Shown in pieces: positions 22,000-32,199 of a stretch of 64,000 bases of DNA. The stretch is from Sclerodactyla briareus. Its lineage: Eukaryota; Echinodermata; Holothuroidea; Dendrochirotida; Sclerodactylidae. The position numbers and the translations under genes are program-made. The stretch is taken from NCBI GenBank assembly GCA_026419785.1, contig JAODTK010005586.1, forward strand, positions 1-64,000. The letters are read 5' to 3'. A model generated the notes under the pieces. That model did not search any database. It was not told where the DNA came from and worked only from the letters and a program-made list of their open reading frames with translations. Positions within the stretch are counted from its first letter, which is position 1. Every line of letters begins with the position of its first letter.

Positions 22000-23690
22000 T
22001 GTCTGGCTTAGGTTGTCAGGAAGAGGCAAGGAATCACGTAAGCCTTTGCTTTCTGGAACCGATGAGGGGTGTTCGAACGGTTGCAGGGATACTCATTGCA
22101 CGCTGATTCCCTCGGAAAAACCACATCATAGTCTGGCACTGAGTGAATCCATCTATGCGCAGTGACAACATACAACCTTCAATGGGACTAATTGTGGGCA
22201 TTCGTAGGTATGTTGAGTGCTAGGCATCTGTTGGTGGTAGTCGCTGTCTGGATCATATGTCCTCTACTAACCTGTTTCATTTTCTGGTGTTGTGTCGCTC
22301 CCCAGAATTTGGTGCACACGTTGACCAGAGTCTGGCTCGACACCTGCTTGTTTGATGCTGACAGCATGCAAATGCCTCTGTGTCAGAAAAAGGCGTGTGC
22401 GTGTGTCACACACACGCACACGACACAACAAACAATACGACTGCAAGAGCAGGACATGACTACGGCACGTAAAGACTCAGCAAGGAATAACAGAGCACAA
22501 TGGTGCTTAAGCTCAAACTCAATATAAAATGCTCATAAAATTTCACTCAGAATGACAACAAGGTGCCTTATGAATTGCAGGACTTCATGTGAATGCTGTT
22601 GATTCGTTAGTTCCTTTGAGCAACTCGATGTGGTCAATGATTGTTATTCAGCACCTCAGCTCATACACACCTGAGTTTAAAAAAAACAAAAATTAATAAA
22701 ACAGTCTTTCAAAGCCTGTGGGACACAATTCCTTGGGGCTCAAATACATGCTTTGGCCTTCTTATCTAGATGGCGTGGTATCAAGAACTTGGAGCGTCTA
22801 TGGTTTTAGAACAGGTCAACACACACCACACAGTATGGCATTAGTGCCAGTATATGGAATGAAATATTAGGAGTATGTTGGTTACATATTTAAGGCAGGC
22901 GGCCCAAACATCCAAGCATGGTTGGCCGAAACATCCATGGATCCAGGGTTAGCTGAATGGTTATGACTGAGAGTGTTGTTGGCTCTAAAACTTGAGAAAA
23001 GCAGTAGGTTGAAACTCTTGGCAACAGAACTCAAGAAGTTTGGGCCCTATGCCCTTGGCCTGAGGCCTATTTAATAGTACTCAACAGAGGACTGAATACT
23101 CCCAATATAAACAATGTTGTTATGTGGAAGTGTTTGTAACCCACTGAACACACGTCAGTCATTGAGGATTAAACTGTAGATACGGTCACCTTACAGTTTC
23201 ATTTCGCCCACTTTAGCCTCAAGGCCAGCTTAGCTAAGTAAAAATAAATGAACATAGTGATGTACACCCCAGCAATTTTGGAAATTTAGACATTCTGTAT
23301 TATTTCACTTATTCAGAAAGATGTTTCAAGAGATACAAGGTGATCACCCCAGTGCCCGACTGGTTGCACCGATCGATGTTTCGAATTAGTGTCATAATGC
23401 ACACAATTACCAGGCACTCCATGTCTTGCTCCCAGGTTTTTGTATCAGCTTTAACAGCAACAGCTTATTACCAGTGAATAAGTTACAAATTTCATAGGAA
23501 ACTGGTTGACCATTTCTACTGAAGGAGTATAGGTTTTTTGGTGGAAATATGACTGAAAGTGGCTGACTTATGCAATTCCACACATATTCACTTTTCATTG
23601 ATCCCTTTTTCTCATTTTCAATATAGATCTCAGACCTATGGTGGACCACCCCTCTACACCTTTCATGGGTCTTAAAACACTTGAATATTT
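22000..23690. other. Gene-free stretch; one frame with a hydrophobic segment
   Basis: The plus frame 22192-22527 (111 codons) starts with about 30 mostly hydrophobic residues, which could mimic a membrane segment, and then becomes polar. No family is recognised and there is no homologous frame nearby, so I do not call it a gene. The rest holds nothing I can name. Confidence 0.45.
22394..22422. repeat. Perfect 13-bp inverted repeat, 3-base loop
   Basis: CGTGTGCGTGTGT at 22394-22406 is followed after three bases by its exact reverse complement at 22410-22422. It arises from a GT run meeting a CA run. It could extrude as a cruciform, but no function is evident. Confidence 0.85.
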
Positions 23691-24330
23691 GCATGAATGA
23701 AGCAATTACACACAAAACCCCTCGTGACTCAATCCATGTAAAAAAAATTGGAACTAAGGTAGACCTTCAAAAAATCTAACAAACTTTGAAATTTGGGAAT
23801 GAATATGGCAAATAACTAACTGCTAATTCCAGTCTCTGTAATGTTGGACAAGGTAGGGATCAGTCCATACCTATGCAGTTTCATGGGAATCGGGCAAACT
23901 TTAGATTTACGCATGAATTATGCAAATTGACAGTATGTTGAAAGAATCCATGACCTGGAATCAGATGAAAAATTTGGGAAATGAGGGTAAACCCATTACC
24001 CACCAGGTGAAGTAAAATCCAACAAACTTCATGCTTTTCTCATAAATTACGCAAATTGACACATTGATTGACTCCATTGACCCTGAATCTCTGTTAAGTA
24101 ATGTTGGGACTGGATTTAAGACCATATTCACTGTCAAGTTTCGGGAAATCTTACAAACCTTGGAATTTTACATTTAAATATGGCAAATTAGCAACTCAAT
24201 TAGATGACTTTACCGGCTGCTCACATCTAAATCAGTTCATGGACCTAATATCCTCACCTATGGGGCCAAAACCAAGTCACCAAAGCAGACTACGGTTTCA
24301 TTGTAATTTGCTACCCAAGCTTAAACAATG
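23690..24330 (+). repeat. Tandem repeat, ATGCAAATT family, unit about 120-130 bp
   Basis: Four to five units carry words like CAAACTTTGAAATTT, ATGAATTATGCAAATTGACA (near 23806, 23924, 24047 and 24178) and CATTGACCCTGAATCTC. Spacing is about 118-131 bp. Related units occur at 8530-8990. Non-coding. Confidence 0.7.
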
Positions 24331-25340
24331 AATTATTTAAAATAGGCCAATCACCTTCTTGAAAGCGAGGTCCGCGCCCAAGAATAGTCAGATAGGTTAA
24401 CCCAACATGATACTACTACAAATGACGTCAAAATGTCTAACCGTTCAGAGAAAAAAAAAAATCCTGCCCTAAAAATAAAGTTGTCAGTTCAGGCGAAACC
24501 AACACGGCATGATTTGCAATATTGTAATGTATAGCCATGTGTACTTGGATCCTATGTATTAGATTAGTGTTCCACAGTTGTCAGGGATTGAGCATAGGCG
24601 TAGAGTCAGATTCCAATTGCAGATGTCATCACAAAATATGTTGGTACAAACATCTAAAACCTACCGTAACCCATATAATCCTGACCACCCCTAATACTAA
24701 TCTCAACAGCACTCCTTTTGGCCCCCAAGTTTGTCTCCTGATTCTCCAATGGAGTGCATTGCAAACTACTGTACACAAGTATACACTGGAAACAGTGGGT
24801 TACAGCCCACAGGGATTAAGCTACCCCATGCCATACCATTCCTGCTTCCATCCGATAGCTACGGGACTGGCGCCGAAGGCAAATCCTTCAACGGCAACAT
24901 TTTTCGTGCCATGGAATGTTCGTTCCAGGAAAAATTGGTTTTGTGGGAAGAATAAAACAACAAAATGGTAATTTTCAATGGCTCCATTAATTCACACGAA
25001 GTAGCCAGCAGATGCTTAAGGCTCTTAGGCCTAACTTGCTATGATTTGGGACCACACTTAGCCTAGATAAGAAAAAGTGAAGATCTGAAGACACCCTGCA
25101 AATAACATGTTCATCTTGTGAAATGTGTTGTATCAACCCATGTTACAGCTGTTTCATTATCTGATGATTTTCAAAGTTTTCAAAAGTGCAGAAGTAACAT
25201 TATTTCACAGCGACTTGGTCCAATTCACATGGGTAACATAAAATGTGTAACATGCACCAGTTCTTCAGGATCATGACTCATGTCCATTGTAAACAAAAAT
25301 AGTGTTTTCTATCATGTCCTGCAGTGTAAAACGATTTCTG
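24330..25340. other. Gene-free stretch; one 144-codon frame of unknown nature
   Basis: The frame at 24537-24971 is one of the longer plus frames in this half of the window, but it shows no domain, and a second overlapping frame (24731-24955) is equally open. An A-run of 11 sits near 24451. I cannot support a gene. Confidence 0.4.
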
Positions 25341-25870
25341 ACACCAATTATATGAGCATGCAAAGAATTGTGATAAAATTGAACCGTTCCGATACTCACT
25401 CTCTCCAACCCTCGTCATAGGAAGAAATTGCATTTTGTAGATTTCAACAAATTAGTCCCTTTTCCTTTTTATGACCTTTGACTTTGACCTTCACAAGGTC
25501 AAAGGGGCCAGGGGTCAGTTAACATTTACAATTCGGTCCAACTCCATCAAAGTATGGACCGTGGGGGGCTACTAGAACTTTTTTCACAGCTGTTACGTTT
25601 TTAACTCCAATGGCATATAGACGTTTCATCAAAAACCGTGTACAAACGGAAAACCACTACCCAAGAACATATGACTGAGTTTCAAGACAATTTAATGCTT
25701 TCTGTAGGAGAAGATACATTTTGTAATTTTGAACAAAATTGCCAATAGTGATGCTTTGATGACTTGGACCTTGACCTTCACAAGGCAGAGAACGTCCTAG
25801 AGGGCAATGATCATTTGGCCAAGTTTGGTCAACATCAATCAAGGATTGAGCAACATCAATCAAGGATTGA
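25340..25870. repeat. Two diverged units of a GACCTTCACAAGG repeat
   Basis: Both units have GAAGAAATTGCATTTTGTAG or GAGAAGATACATTTTGTAAT, then ACAAAATTG or CAACAAATTAG, then TTTGACCTTCACAAGG or CTTGACCTTCACAAGG, and a GGTCCAACTCC or GTTTGGTCAAC word. Unit length is about 250 bp. At 25830-25870 the word AACATCAATCAAGGATTGA is directly duplicated 21 bp apart. Non-coding. Confidence 0.65.
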
Positions 25871-26210
25871 TCAATTGGCAGCCAAAAAGGACTGAGTGGG
25901 ATTCAATTGTGGACACACAGGAAGTAGTAGATAGATAGATAGAATGATGGCGGACACAATAGCTCCCCACCAACCCGCATAGCTGGTTTTAGCTAAAAAA
26001 GGATCAAGTATGTACATGATCTCTATATCAGGATGGCCCTTCTCGTCCTCATATGCAGTTAATCGGGGAATAGAATATAACTCGGTTCACTTCATATTGA
26101 ATTGCGTATCATGAACCCTGGATAATATGATGGTTGTGGATTCGTCAAGCTACCTTCATCACTTCAGAGGTAGCCACCTTCATCATTGAATTTCGATATA
26201 ATGTTAGAAA

Positions 26211-26402
26211 ATGGTCGAATATTTTCCCCATCGTTTGGTATTCAGTGAGATTCTAAATGGCAATATTTACCTTCAATTTTGGTTTCTGCATAGTCGATTG
26301 GGAAACAAAAATGATAGACTGTTTATGAAATATAATATAGAGAGCCCTATATGCGAGTTTTGTGGAATTGTAGGAAACTGGACATTTCTTCTGGGAGTGT
26401 AA
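26211..26402 (+). pseudogene. Non-LTR retrotransposon ORF2, C-terminal zinc knuckle
   Basis: The frame reads a hydrophobic FLHSRLG...NDRLF segment, then SPICEFCG at about 26343-26366. After a one-base frame shift it reads GHFFWECN at 26380-26403. This gives the C-x2-C...H-x4-C knuckle typical of the C-terminus of reverse transcriptases of the L2/CR1/jockey/I groups. The rest of the ORF is absent upstream, as expected for a 5'-truncated insertion. The frame shift may be a sequencing error. Clade cannot be fixed from this short piece. Confidence 0.7.
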
Positions 26403-26479
26403 TAAACAACGGGACTCAGAGACTTCTCCCACAATTCCTGAAAAAACCATAGGCTAAAAATTGTAAGCATTAGGGAGCT

Positions 26480-27450
26480 TTATATTTACGTCAGGACGTG
26501 AGCTACCACTTATGACGCAATGTCCGACCTTACTGCGGCATTGCAGCATTTTTACACACTGTCATACTACGCTGAATCACAACGAGAATCACCTATCCCC
26601 CACTTTTCACGTTGTCCCTACAAGTAGTAATAGTAGGTCGAGTCTCGGCTATCGGACACGCTCAGCGATTACCCTCCGTCACGTATCACGATCTTGTGCA
26701 AGGTTTATTGCTTCGTCAAAACTGTTAATGTTGACTCGTTGAGTTTAATTGCGACTTGATTTTTCGAGCAAGAATAGACCTGTTTGATTTCAATTAAAAT
26801 CTGGAAGCATGTTTGGTTTGGGATCGGAGTTGTTACAGTTGAAAGTTTTTTCGAAATGTTAGCTGATTCTCTTAATTTTTTTCCTATGAGTTTATCATCA
26901 ATTTTAAATGAAATTTGGGTCCTTCTTACTTTTTTGTTGCATTACGATTATGCTTTGAAGAAGAAACGGTGGGAGTCATCCTCAATAATTCCAATTTCGG
27001 GAATCTCGTCAATCAATTCTTGTTCATGGGCAGCTTTGACTAGAGAATGTCCGTTATTATTACTTCGCTCCTCTAGCTTTGACTCTCTCTTATCTGTTGA
27101 TTGATGAGATATATCCTTCTGCCCACGTCAGAGGCAATGCACAGAAGTGAGAGTAGGCTGTCAATTAACTACTCTTTTTCTTTTCTTTTCTATAGAGACG
27201 TTGAGAATGTAGTGTTGATGGGTGGGAGGTTAGGCACATGTAATCTGGATCTATATAATATTTTCCTATGGTATATGCTTTTTTCAAGAGACATGGATAC
27301 CAAAGCAATCAAGATTTTTAGTTAATTGAGAATTCAACAAGCAATCAGATCAGAACAATGCCACTACTACAAAAGTTATTTTAGCAAATATCAACGCCAT
27401 TTCGTCAAAACAGCATAATGGCAGATATCGTGTGATCATGGGCGGGATCC
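26480..27450. other. Unassigned stretch downstream of the non-LTR fragment
   Basis: It may include the 3' UTR of the element above. Frames at 26784-27104 and 27101-27325 have no recognised domain. Confidence 0.4.
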
Positions 27451-27640
27451 GTATCCCAAGTGGGGGGAATATGTTTTGTAAGACTATCTAAGCGGAGCGC
27501 CACCATGGTGGGCGCGGAGTGTATCGTGATTTTTTTGGAATTTACAAACCCTCTAGGTGGCCGGAAACGGCACTTCTCGTGGTTTAAAGAGGATATACCC
27601 AGCCTGAAAATAGAGATATCATGTCAGAAATATCTCATAT
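27450..27640 (-). repeat. Inverted copy of the ACGCGCCAA repeat
   Basis: Read on the minus strand, it gives ATACACTCCGCGCCCACCAT, then GGTGGCGCTCCGC and a TAGATAGTC-like word. This matches the core seen at 4.4 and 15.8 kb. Flanking GGCCGGAAACGG and TAAAGAGGATAT words also fit, in reverse. Confidence 0.55.
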
Positions 27641-27830
27641 TCAACATTCAAATTAGTTTTTCTTCTCGAGGGCTTCTCTTAATTATCCCATGGAGATAAC
27701 AGCCTCACGTATGCTATTACAGGTCTATGCAAGTATGACGAGTGAGGGTATTACAGTCTAGTTAGTATGTCATCAATAAGCAAATGCTTTTTTTATTTAT
27801 TATATGCTGCGTATGTGTTTTACAGGGGTT

Positions 27831-27998
27831 CACGGAACGTTCTCTCTCCTCATACAGAAGTTGGCCCCGTCCTATTCAGGTATCAAGCACACACCACCTG
27901 AGCAAGGGCACAGCGTGACCCCCCCTCCACCGCCCCCCACACCGACGTCCACAGCCACAATGTACGATTTTCAAGCCGGCTACCCAGTGTCAGACTAA
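27831..27998 (+). CDS. Possible 3'-terminal exon of an unidentified host gene
   Basis: A T-rich tract and TGTGTTTTACAG precede the segment and make a plausible splice acceptor. The frame that stays open to the TAA at 27996-27998 reads a polar tail with KLAPSYSGIKHTPPEQGHSV, a run of six prolines, TPTSTATMYDF and a final YPVSD. The composition (proline/threonine/serine tail, GC-rich third positions, ordered end) differs from the repeat-derived frames around it and resembles the C-terminus of a regulatory protein. I do not recognise the protein. No upstream exon or polyadenylation signal was identified, so chance remains possible. Confidence 0.3.
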   Translation, partial: HGTFSLLIQKLAPSYSGIKHTPPEQGHSVTPPPPPPTPTSTATMYDFQAGYPVSD

Positions 27999-28249
27999 CT
28001 TAAGTTCGGATTTATGTTATGGATGAACAATGTCTTTGTTAGCAGGTAGGTAGTGGATGTTTACGAGAAGCACCCAACACCTTGCCTTCGCCTGTCGCAA
28101 CTTTCAATGAACTTCCTGGGCAATGATTTGGGGGCCACTTCAATCAGGATTTGGAATGTACTGAGCCATTACCATCAGGTGGTTCAGCGTGCTGTCCAGT
28201 TGAATTCCGAACCAGGTTTTGATATGCATGAGTGCCACTGAAAGAATGT

Positions 28250-29040
28250 TTCAGCTGAACAGGAGCGCGCTGGAGAAATAAGCACGAAGCCGCAGGAGGA
28301 GATGCCTACCGCAGGGACATCCTCTGTAACCTGGGGGTTCAGTGGCAACCCAGGTTTTCATGCTGTCTTCAACTGTCATAAAGAATGTTCTAATTTTCAG
28401 AGAAGCGACGTCAGAAAAAAGCGAGTTCCGGTTTCCTAGTCCTCCGATAGCTCCGGGTATTTCTGGACACACTGACTTGTAAACCCTCTCCAGTACCAGC
28501 ATGGTGACGGGCCCTGCAATACTCTCGCAGGTCCGCGACCGTTGAAGTAAGACTCCAAGTTAAAGATGGCAGACCTATGACAGAGAAGTACTGCACACGG
28601 GAAGAGTCTTCCACGCTCTGATGGGGTGGTGCCACGATCCTGCCCGCCCCCGAGACGTGCGGGGAGTTTCCTTTTGCGGGGGTGTGGGAAAGCCCCAAGC
28701 ATATACATGCTCAAACATGTCCTCCCCCGGCGTTCACGAACATCTACTCTGAAAACTTGCGGCGCGCATTTTGCACCACAGTTCTCGTTTAGCAATGTCA
28801 CGCTTTGGGCATGCCGTCTTACTGTTTGTTCGTTACCTTAAAGACCCCTGTTAAGGCCTTTCATCACCCCAAGGAGAGGCCGCGAGCCCCCCATTTGAGT
28901 CGGAGGAAACACTTTGCTCCTTCTAAGGTGTGTACAGGCCACTTGATCGAGATGATGTGTGTTCCGAAGCATCTAGCTGCGTATCCGAGAGCAACTGAGT
29001 GTGGATATGTAGTTCTTCAAGAGCGATGATACAGCGACTT
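28250..29040. other. GC-rich patch with overlapping open frames
   Basis: Base composition rises clearly compared with the flanks. Three minus frames (28251-28502, 28411-28698, 28436-28801) and plus frames (28626-28841, 28805-29029) overlap. The minus 121-codon frame is arginine- and glycine-rich. No domain is recognised. It could be a fragment of a GC-rich transposon or of a host exon region. Confidence 0.35.
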
Positions 29041-29355
29041 CATGGTTAGCCATCGTGTCGGGCAGAGGGTTTCAATGCGTTGGGACCTCGGCAGCGGGGT
29101 GTCTCTGAATTGATGGCCATGGTTAAAGATTATTGAATTTTCCGGACTGCGCTATAAAGAGTACCCAATACCTGTTGCTGCGTCCAGGGCATTTAGAGAT
29201 CAGTTGGTGCGACTTCGGCCTGCTTTAGCTTTACAAACGATGTTATGTGGGCACTGCAGGGTGTTGGGGCAAGTGGTTGACGCTCTTTTATTTTTAGCCT
29301 GGCTCTTCTAGATCACAATTACACCAAAATTTCCTGATGTCTTGGCTCGAATCAT

Positions 29356-29425
29356 GGGGGTGGATATGGTATAGCATATCCCCCTCAACCTTGGGTGGGG
29401 GGGATACAGCCCCACACCCCCCGGA
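29356..29425. repeat. G/C-ended palindrome
   Basis: GGGGGTGGATATGG is followed by TATAGCATATCCCCC, and then by GGGTGGGGGGGATACAG and CCCCACACCCCCCGG. The two G/C-ended inverted pairs resemble those at 2.8 and 13.9 kb. Confidence 0.5.
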
Positions 29426-29429
29426 TCGC

Positions 29430-29955
29430 AGACCATGCGTGTGATCGAAGAAGTAATTCAGTCGTGGGTTGCAACCTACTTATTATTTTGTTGCAACAAG
29501 GATGAGTCCTGGTCGACAAAAAGAATGACCCAAAAGGTACAAGGTCATCAGGTCAAAATGAGATCAAAGAGGTCAAAGTAGTACATCAGATGTGGTTTGC
29601 ACAGACGACGACAAATTCTTCAATTAGGCCCAACCCCCTTAAAGGTTTCGTACCGAAATATATGAGATCACTCTCCAAGTGATCTGGAAGACTTTGACCT
29701 GACACAATCAAAATTTCAATTCATTCCCCTTCATATATGCAACCACACACAAGATTGCAACTTCCTATCTGCTTCCGTTCACCAGTCATAGTGCAAAAAG
29801 CTTTTTAACGATTGGCCCTACCTGACCTTGCAAACCTCCAATCGATTATCAGAACAACGAGGTATTTCCTACAGGAGGAACTCCTACTACTACAAGAACT
29901 TGATACATTCTTGCGTTCCTTAGAGATTGTGTGGAAACCAATCCGGTCCAAGCGG
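29430..29955. other. Unassigned stretch with GGTCA-rich words
   Basis: AAGGTCATCAGGTCAAAATG, AGAGGTCAAAGTAG and GACTTTGACCTGA recall the GGTCA words of the other arrays, but no full unit is recognisable. No coding content. Confidence 0.4.
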
Positions 29956-30020
29956 CACACACACACACACATACACGCAATACACAGCACGCACAGACAT
30001 GGCTGCATAGATTCCTTTCG
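29955..30020 (-). repeat. CA microsatellite with GGAATCTATGCAG module, minus strand
   Basis: On the minus strand it reads GGAATCTATGCAGCCATG, then a GT-rich run. This matches the module at 19600-19705 that precedes the 300-bp satellite, but here no satellite follows. Confidence 0.6.
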
Positions 30021-30139
30021 TCTTCATCAAGGAATCAATAAAGAAATCAATGATAATAATAATGAAAGTAATTTTACAAATGATACCATTATCATGTTGT
30101 TACAATTGGCACAGATTGTACTCAGGTTCCTCGCAAGTC

Positions 30140-30292
30140 CCCAATCATCGTCTGGGTAGGGCAAAGCTATAAATCCAAATGAAGTGCCTTGCTCAAGGAC
30201 CCACGGGTAAACTGACTGGTCCTCAGCAGGGTTTGAACCCTGATTCCCTTGATCCTTTGTCAGGAGCTCTGTTGACTGAGCTAATCACAACT
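30140..30292 (-). mobile_element. tRNA-derived SINE
   Basis: On the minus strand the 5' head reads TTGTGATTAGCTCAGTCAAC with an A box (TTAGCTCAGT, within 30273-30284). About 35 bp downstream is a B box GGGTTCAAACCC (30229-30240), the spacing expected of an RNA polymerase III promoter from a tRNA. After the head comes GTCCTTGAGCAAGGCACTTC, a word close to the conserved central part of V-domain SINEs known from fish and other animals. The head has extra bases and no intact acceptor stem, so it is not a functional tRNA gene. The 3' end is uncertain. Confidence 0.75.
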
Positions 30293-31805
30293 TTGTCGTT
30301 CTGTCATCAATGTGCAAAATGATGTCTTGATATGTTGAAGTATATTAAACTAACTCAACTGGGTAACATGGTTAGAATCTCTGATTTCAACAAGAACCCA
30401 TGTAACCAACATAAGAAGAACTGATTAAAAACATATTTCCATCATTGTTTGTGTGAATAAGTGAATACTCCATCGTACCTTCAGTCTTCCTGGGATCAAT
30501 GTGCCTATGGGTGGCTATCGCAATGTTACCCTGTGACAGCACAGCCTTAAGCCACAAAATCTTCTGAAATAAGTATACAATTATTCTGCTTCGAACTGAT
30601 CATGTTTGAATTCTTATAATAGACTAGAGCACGCATGACTTTGTAGCTGATTGGCTACTGTACATCTCGAACCAGTGTTGAACTTATACGCAGGAGATAC
30701 ATTTTTGGATTCTTCTTTCTAGTAACTAAAATCCTCCACAGAAAAAAGGAAGCAAAAGAGCAAAGCACTGTTAAACTTTTGTTCTATTTTTAAATTCTGT
30801 TTGATTTGTCTGCTACCATGGAACAACACTAACCGTGTGTATCACTGTATAAGAGCAGGATGGCAACTACTTAAACTTAAACTTTTCACATATAAGAGAA
30901 TGTAGTTCTGTGTAGAACCGATAAAAGAAGTTTGACCTGGACTTCCTGAAAATCCATAGGCAGAACTATTCACTAGTGTTATCACTGACCAGGTTTCATG
31001 AAAGTTCACACACAGGTTCTTCACCTACTATTGTGGGATGCAAGTTCTTTATGTACTGTTGTGGGACGTCCCACAAGCTTATTTACCAGACCACTGCGTG
31101 TGTGAGTGGTAATTGTTCTTTATTGATCTACCATAGTGCCTATTAATCAGATACATAGTACTACAAAATACCCTATGCAGTAAAGTTCAAGACAAACAAC
31201 AGTGGGACCACTTTCAATATATTCAGTAATTTTTTAGCATTAGCTAGGCTACAGCTCTACATCGTCCCTATTATCAGTCCTTCTCTTTCCATCAACAAGC
31301 AAGAACTGATGAAAATATTTTTTCTCCCAGCCATTGATGGATAATTTAGAACTTGGTCATTGCGGGCAAGTGAATGGGCCATGCATTGCATGTTCATTTA
31401 ATTGAGGTCAAAGGTTGGCAAATAGGATAAAAAACAACAACCAATCGGTAGTATTGCTGACCGATAGTGTCTATTTTAGAATATTGTCATCATCATTATT
31501 ATTATTATTGAACTCCTTCTCTTAAGAGGGTAACTCATTTAGCAAGGGCTAATCTTCCATGAGGCCCTCTATACAGTGAAATGAAAAATGAAAGTACACT
31601 ATGGAAAAACCACTAAAATACCAACTTCAAAATATTACAATAGCCAGAAAGCCAAGAGGCTTAGTGATTCCTTGACTGCCTTCATAACCTTTCACTTGAA
31701 ATTTGATAACCTCAGATTACCTTAGACCTGACTCCTAGAAAAATTGTGAATTAGACTGATAATATCTGTAGGATTACTTAAAGAAACATTCAAGCAAGGA
31801 ATAGC
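30292..31805. other. Gene-free stretch with an ATT microsatellite
   Basis: A short (ATT)n run lies near 31493-31509 (CATCATCATTATTATTATTA). No protein motif or clear repeat relation within the window was seen. Confidence 0.5.
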
Positions 31806-32178
31806 ATAGCATCAGACTTTGACCTCTCCTGATGCCAGATGACCGCTGACCTAAGCCCAAAACAATAGGGACCATGTAGTCTTTAGGATGAACCCACATA
31901 CCAAGCATGAGTTATTGTGTTACCAAGCCAAAATTGGTACAGTGTTTAGAAAATCAAAATTTTTGCAATTTCCTAATTCCTCTCCAAAAATGACTCCAGT
32001 CTACACCACATTATTGGGTACTCCCCATGAGAAAGCTGCATACCAAATTCCAACCTGATCGGACTAGGCATTCGGGACTTGTCGTGTTAAAAATATTTTG
32101 AGACTTTGACCTTTGAGTTAACATAGATGACCTTTGACCTGACCTCAATACAATAGGAATCTTGTATTCATTATGGAA
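31805..32178 (-). repeat. Diverged inverted copy of the 300-bp satellite (about 1.25 units)
   Basis: On the minus strand the order of words matches the array at 19709-21985. ATTGTATTGAGGTCAGGTCA, AGGTCATC and AACTCAAAGGTCAAAGTCTC come first. CACGACAAGTC, GATCAGGTTGGAATTTGGTA, CTTTCTCATGGGGAGTAC, TTTTGGCTTGGTAACAC, CATGCTTGGTATGTGGGTTC and CCTATTGTTTTGGGC follow. It is far more diverged than the main array units are from each other. The LTR element begins 22 bp beyond its end. Confidence 0.85.
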
Positions 32179-32194
32179 TTATCTAGCAGTAGTA

Positions 32195-32199
32195 ATACT
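32195..32199. repeat. Target site duplication, left (ATACT)
   Basis: ATACT directly precedes the TGTCA of the 5' LTR and recurs as 40545-40549 right after the 3' LTR. Five bases is the usual length for Ty3/gypsy integration. Confidence 0.9.

Noticed and set aside
24537-24971. 144-codon plus-strand frame
   Set aside because: No domain, no splice or promoter context, and a second overlapping open frame of similar quality.
30215-30292. Functional tRNA gene on the minus strand
   Set aside because: A and B boxes are present but the acceptor and other stems do not pair and a SINE body follows.
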